In this document: positions 1 through 6,316 of the stretch, piece by piece | Layout of the letters: each line of letters begins with the position of its first letter | Position numbering within the stretch: the stretch's first letter is position 1 | From: Methanomicrobiales archaeon | GTDB lineage: Archaea > Halobacteriota > Methanomicrobia > Methanomicrobiales > JACTUA01 | Direction: 5' to 3' | DNA: 6,448 nt | Assembly: GCA_028679035.1 (NCBI GenBank) | Contig: JAJRCL010000165.1 | Span: 1-6,448 of the forward strand | Program-made: the position numbers and the translations under genes | Notes under the pieces: model-generated | Seen by the model: the letters and a program-made list of their open reading frames with translations, nothing else | What the model was told of the DNA's origin: nothing | Database searches by the model: none

Positions 1-1443
1 AAGGCAACGCTTCCCCTCGGGAGCGAGCCGCCGGTCGATGTCCCGGGCAAGGGCGATCAGTCCGGAACGCTCGGATCGTGCCTGTTCGCTGTCCACATTC
101 ACCGTGGTCATAAGGAAATCAGCATATCCGTTGAATTCCATTCTTTCGGAGCTGATGCTGGAAAAATTGATAAGGCTGTCTCCCGTGAAGAGAAGGCCGG
201 CCCCGGGCGCAACGAGATATACCTGCCCGAAGAGATGTCCTCCCAGGCTCTCAAGGACAATAAACTCCACGGTACCAACCGTCATGTGTGCAAGGATGGG
301 AAAAGCGCCCATCATCAATGCGCCCTCTCTCCGGGGAAAGAGCGTGGGATCGTGGGACGGATTGCAACCGGAAAAAAGGTTGATCAGGTGTGTGTATACT
401 TCTTCCAGGATGGAACCGGCACTGCGGGAGCCATAAGCCCGGTTCGCCGTACGGATCACGTCACGGGTTCCCTCTGACATGATGACCGGCCCGGTGCAGA
501 ACCCCGCACCTCCGGAATGGTCGGCATCCGCATGGGTGATGAGGACCCGGTCAATCCACGTTTGCCCGGCAGAGCACCATTTCAGCATCCCGGCAATTTC
601 CGAGTGATATATTCCGTACCCTGTATCAATCTGCAGGCTCTCTCCGCATGAAGAGAACCGGAACACATTTCCGCCGCAGGGCAGCTGAGCGCAGAGGAGA
701 TCGGAATCGGCAACCGGAGAAAATCGTTGGATGTCGGCGTAAAACCCCTTTGTCCGGGTATCCCGGAGCCTGCGCCCGGTCCGGAGGATGCGCTCAAAGA
801 CCTGAACCGGATCTTTCCCCCGGAATGTCAGTTCCTGTACGATATGATTGATATCGCCAAGGAGCTGCATGAGGAATGCATCATTTTCCTCTCCAGTGAG
901 CGCCCGGAGCTGCTGGGCGAACCGCAGGTAGAATACCGTATCATCCAGCTGATCACCGGTTGTGTCATAGGTGAGAATCTCGAGCGGATACCGTGCCTGC
1001 AGGACCGTGAGCAGGGAGTCGACTTCCAAGATTTTTTCCAGGGTAAGGGTGATCGTCACTTTTCGTGCGTCCCGTCCCCGTTCGTCAAAATCAATATAGG
1101 CGATGTTGGCGCCTGCCGCGGTGGTAAACTCGAGAAATTCATGGAGCGCACCCGTGCGGTGCGGTAGACCAATGGTGAATTTCAACAGCCCGGGTACCGG
1201 GAGCGCCGTGCGCAGGTATCCCCGGGACCGCAGCTCGTTTTCGATGCCGGCAAAATCCGTTGGGGTCGCCTGCAATTCGAAAAATACCGTTGTAGCGTCA
1301 ATCTTCCGATCATAGTGGATCCGGGTGATATTGCCCCCGTGCAGCATGATTACCCCTGCCGCTTTCTGCAGCGTTCCCCGCTCATCGGGCAGCCGGGCAA
1401 TAAGGGAATACCGAATCCGGTCCTGCATTTCTACATGCGTCAT
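1..1443 (-). CDS. Tandem ACT-domain / metallo-beta-lactamase fold fusion protein (C-terminus cut by window edge)
   Basis: The minus-strand frame from ATG at 1443 is open for 481 codons to position 1 and has no stop in the window. An in-frame TAA at 1470-1468 limits upstream extension, and no clear Shine-Dalgarno precedes the ATG. Residues about 11-80 and 86-160 each look like an ACT ligand-binding unit: a beta strand, then a D/R-x-x-G-x-L turn, a helix and a G-G/A-N-I strand. A helical linker (about 165-235) follows, then an MBL-fold domain. The MBL metal motif is THADADHSGG (H304, D306, D308, H309), with Asp where the HxHxDH signature has its second His. Further candidate ligands are H403 in a GGH turn and D422 in FTGD. 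ACT domains usually bind amino acids, so an amino-acid-gated hydrolase or oxidoreductase is plausible, but the substrate cannot be told. It is transcribed away from the helicase/NHEJ genes. The fold calls are good; the function is unknown. Confidence 0.85.
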   Translation of the reverse strand, partial: MTHVEMQDRIRYSLIARLPDERGTLQKAAGVIMLHGGNITRIHYDRKIDATTVFFELQATPTDFAGIENELRSRGYLRTALPVPGLLKFTIGLPHRTGALHEFLEFTTAAGANIAYIDFDERGRDARKVTITLTLEKILEVDSLLTVLQARYPLEILTYDTTGDQLDDTVFYLRFAQQLRALTGEENDAFLMQLLGDINHIVQELTFRGKDPVQVFERILRTGRRLRDTRTKGFYADIQRFSPVADSDLLCAQLPCGGNVFRFSSCGESLQIDTGYGIYHSEIAGMLKWCSAGQTWIDRVLITHADADHSGGAGFCTGPVIMSEGTRDVIRTANRAYGSRSAGSILEEVYTHLINLFSGCNPSHDPTLFPRREGALMMGAFPILAHMTVGTVEFIVLESLGGHLFGQVYLVAPGAGLLFTGDSLINFSSISSERMEFNGYADFLMTTVNVDSEQARSERSGLIALARDIDRRLAPEGKRCL

Positions 1444-1514
1444 GTTTGCAGCAAGGTAAATGTTCTGTTATCGCAGGCGAATCCTTATGCACCTGAATAC
1501 CGAATCCATGAGAG
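1444..1514. promoter_or_regulatory. Divergent intergenic region, probable back-to-back promoters
   Basis: These 71 bases separate the minus-strand ACT-MBL start from the plus-strand helicase start, so both promoters probably lie here or just inside the flanking genes. It is more AT-rich than the neighbouring coding DNA. Weak TATA-like candidates are GTTATC at 1467-1472 and CTTATG at 1484-1489 (CATAAG on the minus strand), but neither matches the archaeal TATA consensus well. The 7-mer CGAATCC occurs twice, at 1478-1484 and 1501-1507. Its function is inferred from gene orientation, not from a convincing motif. Confidence 0.4.
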
Positions 1515-3104
1515 ATGACCCCGGCACCCGAAGAAACAATCCACACGCTCTCCTTTGATGATCTCTCCCTCACGGACGAGGTCCGTCGTGCAATAAAGGA
1601 TATGGGCTTTGAAGAGCCGACTCCGATCCAGGCGCTTGCGATCCCACCCCTGATGGAAGGCAAGGATGTTATCGGACAGGCCTACACCGGAACCGGAAAA
1701 ACTGCCGCATTCGGGATCCCGATACTGCAGCAGGTAGATACACGGAAGTCAGAAATCCAGGCACTGGTGCTCTGCCCGACACGGGAACTGGCGATCCAGA
1801 TCGCAGAAGAACTGGGCAGGCTTGCAAAATTCCTTCCCGATGTGCGGGTTCTTCCGATCTACGGGGGACAGCCGATAGAACGCCAGATAGCTGCTCTCCG
1901 CAAGGGTGTCCATGTCGTCATCGGCACGCCGGGGAGGATAATGGATCATATGCGCCGCCGGACCCTTACCCTTTCCACCGTCTCCGTCGTCGTCCTTGAT
2001 GAAGCGGATGAAATGCTGGACATGGGATTTCGCGACGATATCGAAACGATAGTCCGCGATGTTCCGAAATCACGGCAGATGGTCCTCTTTTCGGCAACGA
2101 TTCCCCGGGAGATCCTTGAGCTGGCAGGGAAATACCTGCACCGGCCGGTTACGGTAAAAGTGGTGCACCGGCAGCTGACGGTACCAGGGGTAGAACAGGT
2201 ATCGTACGAAGTGCGGGAAGGATCCAAACTGGATCTGCTCAGCCGGCTGATCGATATGTACAACCTGCGGCTTTCGCTTGTGTTCTGTAATACGAAGCGC
2301 AAAGTTGACGAGCTCACCCTGCAGCTCCAGCGCCGGGGATACGGTGCAGAAGCGCTCCATGGGGATCTGACGCAGGGGCAGCGGGACCGGGTGATGGCAA
2401 AATTCCGCAGCGGGGCAATCGAGATACTGGTTGCAACTGATGTCGCCGCCCGCGGGATTGATGTGGAAGATATCGAGGCGGTGTTCAATTACGACGTTCC
2501 CCAGGACGAGGAATACTATGTGCACCGCATTGGCAGGACCGGCAGAGCCGGAAAAGGGGGACGGGCCTTTACCTTTGTCTCGGGATCAGAAATGTACAAA
2601 CTGCGGGAAATTCAGCGGTATGCAAACATCAGTATCGCTCCCCGCCCTCTCCCGTCCGCAACAGACGCCGAGGAAATGCGGATTACCCTCCTCCTGAACA
2701 ATGTCAAAGAGGCAGCAGATGCCGGTGGCCTGGAGACGTATTCGCACCTGGTGGAGCGGATCCTGCGGCAGGACTACACGAGCCTTGATGTCGCGGCCGC
2801 ACTCCTGAAGATGCTTCTGGAAAAGGAATGCGGCAGCATGGACCTCAACGAGATAGCACCAGCCACTCCGGGAATCGTCCGTCTGCGCATTGACGGGGGC
2901 CGGATCCATGGAATACGGGCAAAAGACATCCTTGGCGCGATCACCGGAGAGACCAATGTACCGGGCGGGGCGATAGGAAACATCGATGTACGGGATTCAG
3001 AATCCTACATCGATGTACGTGGAGATGTTGCGGTCGCGATCCTCGCGATGAATGACAAAATGACGATCCGCAGGCGCCCCTTCCGGGTTTCCCGGGTGTT
3101 GTGA
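1515..3104 (+). CDS. DEAD-box ATP-dependent RNA helicase with C-terminal DbpA-type RNA-binding domain
   Basis: This 529-residue protein carries the full DEAD-box set: Q motif GFEEPTPIQ (31-39), motif I AYTGTGKT (56-63), Ia PTRELA (88-93), Ib TPGR (138-141), II DEAD (162-165), III SAT (193-195), IV VFCNT (256-260), V ATDVAARGID (307-316) and VI HRIGRTGRAG (337-346). All catalytic residues look intact. Residues about 380-450 form a helical linker. About 455-529 (IDGGRIHGIRAKDILGAI onward) matches the DbpA/CsdA RNA-binding domain, which in bacterial DbpA binds 23S rRNA. It should unwind RNA duplexes with ATP in the cytoplasm, perhaps in ribosome assembly or cold adaptation. The start is well bounded by an in-frame TGA at 1509-1511; the ribosome-binding site is poor. 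Its stop is 11 nt before the zinc-repeat gene, which suggests co-transcription. The helicase call is secure; whether it acts like DbpA or CsdA is not resolved. Confidence 0.97.
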   Translation: MTPAPEETIHTLSFDDLSLTDEVRRAIKDMGFEEPTPIQALAIPPLMEGKDVIGQAYTGTGKTAAFGIPILQQVDTRKSEIQALVLCPTRELAIQIAEELGRLAKFLPDVRVLPIYGGQPIERQIAALRKGVHVVIGTPGRIMDHMRRRTLTLSTVSVVVLDEADEMLDMGFRDDIETIVRDVPKSRQMVLFSATIPREILELAGKYLHRPVTVKVVHRQLTVPGVEQVSYEVREGSKLDLLSRLIDMYNLRLSLVFCNTKRKVDELTLQLQRRGYGAEALHGDLTQGQRDRVMAKFRSGAIEILVATDVAARGIDVEDIEAVFNYDVPQDEEYYVHRIGRTGRAGKGGRAFTFVSGSEMYKLREIQRYANISIAPRPLPSATDAEEMRITLLLNNVKEAADAGGLETYSHLVERILRQDYTSLDVAAALLKMLLEKECGSMDLNEIAPATPGIVRLRIDGGRIHGIRAKDILGAITGETNVPGGAIGNIDVRDSESYIDVRGDVAVAILAMNDKMTIRRRPFRVSRVL

Positions 3105-3105
3105 A

Positions 3106-3109
3106 GGAG
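3106..3109 (+). promoter_or_regulatory. Shine-Dalgarno GGAG deciding the start at 3116
   Basis: GGAG lies 6 nt before ATG 3116. It favours that start over the in-frame GTG at 3101, which overlaps the helicase stop and has no ribosome-binding site of its own. Confidence 0.6.
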
Positions 3110-3115
3110 AAAGAT

Positions 3116-3328
3116 ATGGAAAGAGTTCCACCGGCCGAAGGATATGCGGCACGGACCTGTTCCCATTGCGAAGGTGCCGGGTGCATCTATTGTTACCGGC
3201 GGGGTTTTGTCTATGTCCTTGAACCCACGAAGAAGTGCCCGCACTGCGAGGGGGACGGATGTATATACTGCGGATTCACCGGCTGGGCCGGGACCCTCGT
3301 GGAAAAATGGACGTGCAAAAAGGGATAG
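3116..3328 (+). CDS. Small protein with two DnaJ-like CxxCxGxGCxxC zinc-binding repeats
   Basis: This is a 70-residue protein starting at ATG 3116, with a GTG at 3101 possible in the same frame. It holds two nearly identical motifs, CSHCEGAGCIYC (C15, C18, C23, C26) and CPHCEGDGCIYC (C41, C44, C49, C52), separated by 14 residues, plus a lone C67 near the C-terminus. CxxCxGxG is the signature of the DnaJ cysteine-rich zinc domain, but there is no J domain, no membrane segment and no signal peptide. Eight cysteines suggest two structural zinc sites, and the role may be protein or nucleic-acid binding. The gene follows the helicase by 11 nt and precedes the NHEJ polymerase by 62 nt, so it is probably in the same transcript as the helicase. 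The zinc motif is seen directly; its function is unknown. A metal-site or chaperone-like helper of the helicase is only a guess. Confidence 0.85.
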   Translation: MERVPPAEGYAARTCSHCEGAGCIYCYRRGFVYVLEPTKKCPHCEGDGCIYCGFTGWAGTLVEKWTCKKG

Positions 3329-3330
3329 GT

Positions 3331-3390
3331 ATGCCCGCCCGGATCTCCGGGGTCCACAGATCCGTCACCATGAAACTACCGGCGGGATAG
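3331..3390 (+). CDS. Possible 19-codon upstream ORF abutting the NHEJ polymerase start
   Basis: ATG 3331 opens a frame of 19 codons ending in TAG at 3388-3390, directly followed by the polymerase ATG at 3391 (TAGATG). It begins 2 nt after the zinc-repeat stop and fills nearly the whole spacer. It shares the polymerase frame, so only the TAG separates them. A second ATG at 3370 would encode MKLPAG alone. It has no clear ribosome-binding site and no recognisable peptide family. It could couple translation into the polymerase, or be a chance ORF. Confidence 0.2.
   Translation: MPARISGVHRSVTMKLPAG
3340..3364 (+). other. Inverted repeat CGGATCT / AGATCCG
   Basis: CGGATCT (3340-3346) and AGATCCG (3358-3364) are perfectly complementary 7-base arms around an 11-base loop in the spacer between the zinc-repeat gene and the polymerase. 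No T tract follows, so it does not look like a terminator. It could be an mRNA hairpin modulating entry into the NHEJ genes, an operator, or chance. Confidence 0.25.
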
Positions 3391-4260
3391 ATGCCGAAAG
3401 AACAGGAACTGGCTGGCGTACTCCTTTCCAACCTGGATAAGGTTCTGTATCCGGAAGACGGGATAACAAAACGGGAAGTGGTTGAATACTATATCCGTAT
3501 CGCGCCGCGGATGCTCCCATGGCTTCGGGACCGGGCGGTCGTTCTCACCCGGTATCCGGAAGGAATTGCCGGTGAAGGGTTTTACGCAAAAGACGCTCCC
3601 CAGGGCACACCAAACTGGGTTCGGATAGAAACACGGTATTCGGAAACAACGGGGCGAAACGTCCACTACATCGTTATCCAGGACCTCAAAACCCTGATCT
3701 GGATCGCAAATCTCGCTGCCATTGAGATCCATATGCCACTTGCCCGGATAGGAAGCCCTGATGTGCCGGATGTCATTTTCTTTGATATCGATCCCGAACC
3801 TCCCGCAGGGTTTGACGCCGGGCGTGAGGCCGCATTCCTCCTCAGGGATGCGCTGCTGGATAACGGTATGGAACCCTATGTGAAGACCTCAGGAAAAAAG
3901 GGTCTCCATATCCTTGTCCCGGTCGAACCACCCACAACATTTGCAAAGACCCGCGCTTTTGTCCATGCGATGGGCCGGGTGATTTCCCAGAAAAATGCAG
4001 GGATCGTGTCGGAAGCCTCCGAATCGCAGAAGGCGGGGACGGTATTCATGGATTTCCTGCAGAACAGTCATGGGAAGACATTGATCTGCCCGTACAGTCT
4101 CCGTGCCGCCCGCGGAGCACCGGTTTCCACACCTCTTTCCTGGAATGAGCTGAAGACCGTTGCGGGTCCGGAATCTTTTAATATCAGGAATATACTTTCA
4201 AGGAAGGAGGATCCCTGGGAGAAGCTGGCGCAGCAGATTTTCCACGGGAAGCAGTTATGA
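3391..4260 (+). CDS. LigD-type NHEJ polymerase/primase (stand-alone PolDom)
   Basis: This 289-residue protein has the usual length of the LigD polymerase domain, an archaeo-eukaryotic primase relative. In NHEJ this enzyme fills gaps at broken ends with template-directed or untemplated nucleotides, typically preferring ribonucleotides. Visible landmarks are the N-terminal LSNLDKVLYPEDGITK; TRYPEGIAGEGFYAKDAP (53-70); catalytic acidic pair D132 and D134 in FFDIDP; SGKKGLHILVP (167-177), the primase His/nucleotide motif with H173; and D221 in MDFLQN followed by HGKT (228-230 end), then the conserved PYSLRAARGAPVSTPLSW. All three metal-binding aspartates are present. Start 3391 is preceded directly by an in-frame TAG (3388-3390), and nothing of the family N-terminus is missing. 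Its stop overlaps the Ku start as ATGA. There is no fused ligase or phosphoesterase; those follow as separate genes. The family call is secure. Confidence 0.95.
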   Translation: MPKEQELAGVLLSNLDKVLYPEDGITKREVVEYYIRIAPRMLPWLRDRAVVLTRYPEGIAGEGFYAKDAPQGTPNWVRIETRYSETTGRNVHYIVIQDLKTLIWIANLAAIEIHMPLARIGSPDVPDVIFFDIDPEPPAGFDAGREAAFLLRDALLDNGMEPYVKTSGKKGLHILVPVEPPTTFAKTRAFVHAMGRVISQKNAGIVSEASESQKAGTVFMDFLQNSHGKTLICPYSLRAARGAPVSTPLSWNELKTVAGPESFNIRNILSRKEDPWEKLAQQIFHGKQL

Positions 4261-4586
4261 ACGGTACACCGGCAAAGAAAAAACCCGCAACCAGGCAAAA
4301 AAAGAATACTCCGAAGAAATCTCCGGCAGAACAGGAAAAAGCGCCGGGAAAACTCACAACGGTAGCAAAGGATAAGGTCCCGAAACCGGCCGAAAAACCG
4401 CTGCAGGAGGAAAAAGCAGCCGTTTCAACCTCCGGAAAAGAACCGGATAAACCTGCAGCTGGCGGCAACGTCCCTCGGGGAGAAAAAGTGACCGTTCCCC
4501 GGGCTGCAGGAGAAATAAAAAAGCCGGTCAGACCGGAAGTGCCCGTAAAGGAACCGGCGGCCGGAAAACCAGCGGCACTTCCCCGG
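4257..4586 (+). other. Low-complexity basic N-terminal tail of Ku
   Basis: This segment encodes Ku residues 1-110, dominated by Lys, Pro, Ala, Glu and Thr with almost no large hydrophobics, so it is probably disordered. Its composition resembles histone-H1-like tails and the linkers between LigD domains. It could give non-specific DNA contact or partner binding, or tether Ku along the duplex. Confidence 0.75.
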
Positions 4587-5351
4587 AGACCGATCTGGCG
4601 GGGGACGATCAGTATCGGCCTTGTCAACGTACCGGTCCGGCTCCATTCCATGATCAAGGAGCGGGGATGGTCATTCCGTCTCCTTCACCGCGACGACGGG
4701 CAGCCGCTCCGGTACGACCGCGTCTGCACCAAGGACGACAAGGTTATTCCCTGGGAAGATACGGTGCGTGGCTATGAGGTGCGCAAGGGGGAGTACGTCG
4801 TATTTGAGAAAGAGGAGCTGGAGGCGATCCTTCCGGAATCGGACAAAAGGATCCGGATCGATAAATTCGTGTACTATCTCTCCCTGGACCCGGTGTATTT
4901 CGACCGCCCGTACGTGCTCTCCCCGGATGGAAATTCCGATCCCTACGTCCTGTTGCATGAGGCACTCCTGAAGCAGGAAAAAGCCGGTGTCGGCAGATTA
5001 ACCCTGCGTACCAAGGAGTACCCGGTCCTGATCCGCCCCTATCATGGGGCCCTGGTGCTAACGACCCTGCGCTACGCCCAGGAAGTCAGCGATCCCGGGA
5101 AATTCGTTGAGCTGGAAGAGTTGTCTTCTGCCAAGCCGCGGGAGGTGGAAGTAGCAGAAAAGATCGTGTCCGAACTCTCCGGGGATTTCGATGTCAATGA
5201 ATATCATGACCGGGTGCGGGAGCAGATCGAGCTGCTCGTGAAAAAGAAACTTGCCGGAGAGAAAATCGTTCGCGAGGCCCCGCGTCATGAGGAGGCAAAG
5301 GAGCTGATGGCCGCACTTCAGGAAACCCTGCAGCAGTTGAAGACTACATGA
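4257..5351 (+). CDS. ku: Bacterial-type Ku DNA end-binding protein with long Lys/Pro/Ala-rich N-terminal tail
   Basis: This 364-residue protein starts at ATG 4257, overlapping the polymerase stop (ATGA). Residues about 111-345 form the Ku core: RPIWRGTISIGLVNVPVRLH (111-130), VCTKDDKVIPWEDTVRGYEV (156-175), the beta-barrel bridge segment through LRYAQEV, and the C-terminal FDVNEYHDRVREQIELLVKK. The end (345-364, ELMAALQETL) matches the short C-terminal arm of bacterial Ku. In NHEJ the homodimer threads onto double-strand DNA ends and recruits ligase and polymerase. Typical bacterial Ku is about 250-300 residues. The excess here is the first 110 residues, a low-complexity tail rich in Lys (about 21), Pro (about 17) and Ala (about 16). 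The C-terminus lacks the Lys-rich tail of several bacterial Ku proteins. A GTG at 4488 with a good GGGGAG upstream could give a 287-residue form. The Ku identity is secure. Confidence 0.95.
   Translation: MNGTPAKKKPATRQKKNTPKKSPAEQEKAPGKLTTVAKDKVPKPAEKPLQEEKAAVSTSGKEPDKPAAGGNVPRGEKVTVPRAAGEIKKPVRPEVPVKEPAAGKPAALPRRPIWRGTISIGLVNVPVRLHSMIKERGWSFRLLHRDDGQPLRYDRVCTKDDKVIPWEDTVRGYEVRKGEYVVFEKEELEAILPESDKRIRIDKFVYYLSLDPVYFDRPYVLSPDGNSDPYVLLHEALLKQEKAGVGRLTLRTKEYPVLIRPYHGALVLTTLRYAQEVSDPGKFVELEELSSAKPREVEVAEKIVSELSGDFDVNEYHDRVREQIELLVKKKLAGEKIVREAPRHEEAKELMAALQETLQQLKTT
4477..4490 (+). promoter_or_regulatory. Possible internal ribosome-binding site and GTG start inside ku
   Basis: GGGGAG at 4477-4482 lies 5 nt before an in-frame GTG at 4488 (Val78 of Ku). 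It is a better-looking start signal than anything before ATG 4257. Use would yield a 287-residue Ku with only about 33 residues of tail. It may be coincidental in a Gly/Glu/Lys-coding stretch. Confidence 0.25.
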
Positions 5352-6316
5352 GAAAGATCTACCCCCCGATGCAGGCCCGGGAGGTTGCCGAGCCATTCTC
5401 ATCTCCGGACTGGTTCTTCGAGATTAAATGGGACGGCATACGGGCGATATGTTATACGGACGGTACCCTCTCGCTGCTGAGCCGCTACGGAAACGAACTT
5501 GCCCCCATGTTTCCGGAGCTTGGCGGCGTTCCCCGGGCTGCCCCGGATTGTGTACTGGATGGCGAGATTGTCGTCATGCGAGAAGGGAAACCGGACATCC
5601 AGCCCCTCCTGGAACGCCTGCAACGACGCCGTGCTGAGGAAATCCAGGCGTACGCTGAGCGATCCCCCGTCACCTACATCATTTTTGATATCCTTGAACG
5701 GAACGGGGATCCCCTGATCGACCATCCGCTTACAGAACGCCGTGAGATCCTCAATGATACGATACAACCGGGCGACAATATCGTCTGTTCTGTCCCGGTG
5801 CCGGACACGGGGGAAGCGTACTTTCAGGCCGCCGTCGGTGCCGGGCTCGAAGGAGTCATGGCGAAGCGAAAAAACAGCCGGTACGAACCCGGGCGGCGGA
5901 GCGGGAACTGGCTGAAAATCAAAAAACTCCGGTCCATCGATGCGGTGGTATTCGGGTACACCCGCGGGACCGGCAACCGTTCCCCCACGTTTGGTGCCCT
6001 GATCCTTGGTGTGTATGATGGAGAAAAGCCGGTCTACATCGGAAAAGTGGGGACCGGATTTTCCGTTGCGGACACGGCACGGTTTACCGAGCAGCTTGCC
6101 GGTCTCCGTGCACCGGGTCCGACCCTGAAGGACGCGGATGCGCCCGGAAAGATCACCTGGGTGCGCCCAACCCTCGTGGTCGAAGTTGCGTATCAGGTGA
6201 TCACCCATGATCGCAGGCTGCGGATGCCGCGGTTTATCCACATGAGGATCGATAAGCTTCCCCGTGACTGCACGATTGACCAGCTGGAGGAAGCACCGGA
6301 AGGCCCTGTAAAATGA
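5348..6316 (+). CDS. ATP-dependent DNA ligase, LigD ligase-domain type (stand-alone)
   Basis: This 322-residue enzyme seals nicks with ATP through a covalent lysyl-AMP. It shows motif I EIKWDGIRA with the adenylated Lys at K27, Ia SRYGNE (45-50), LDGEIVV (70-76), III YIIFDIL (110-116), IV LEGVMAKRKNSRY (167-179), V NWLKIKK (187-193) and the OB-fold end RMPRFIHMRIDK (292-303), matching the RHPRFxxxRxDK form of LigD ligases. It therefore has a nucleotidyltransferase domain (about 1-195) and an OB domain (about 196-310). It lacks the N-terminal DNA-binding domain of the replicative archaeal ligase, which is typical of NHEJ ligases. ATG 5348 overlaps the Ku stop and its own stop overlaps the phosphoesterase start, both as ATGA, so translation is probably coupled. 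All catalytic motifs look intact. It is equivalent to the ligase module of bacterial LigD without its polymerase and phosphoesterase. Confidence 0.95.
   Translation: MRKIYPPMQAREVAEPFSSPDWFFEIKWDGIRAICYTDGTLSLLSRYGNELAPMFPELGGVPRAAPDCVLDGEIVVMREGKPDIQPLLERLQRRRAEEIQAYAERSPVTYIIFDILERNGDPLIDHPLTERREILNDTIQPGDNIVCSVPVPDTGEAYFQAAVGAGLEGVMAKRKNSRYEPGRRSGNWLKIKKLRSIDAVVFGYTRGTGNRSPTFGALILGVYDGEKPVYIGKVGTGFSVADTARFTEQLAGLRAPGPTLKDADAPGKITWVRPTLVVEVAYQVITHDRRLRMPRFIHMRIDKLPRDCTIDQLEEAPEGPVK

Noticed and set aside
38..1167. Several plus-strand frames opposite the ACT-MBL gene
   Set aside because: Their translations show no domain pattern, while the minus-strand frame gives continuous ACT and MBL motifs across the same DNA.
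1478..1507. Direct repeat CGAATCC (two copies 23 bp apart) as an operator
   Set aside because: A 7-mer repeat in 71 bases is not rare enough by chance, and no dyad symmetry or known binding site is seen; it is kept only as a note in the intergenic entry.
3262..3267. TATATA as an internal promoter for the NHEJ genes
   Set aside because: It sits inside the conserved GCIYC coding motif of the zinc protein and has no convincing purine-rich BRE upstream, so the codons explain it.
4202..4211. Strong Shine-Dalgarno-like AAGGAGGAT near the end of the polymerase gene
   Set aside because: No start codon follows at a workable distance; the Ku ATG is about 45 nt away, and the sequence encodes Arg-Lys-Glu-Asp.
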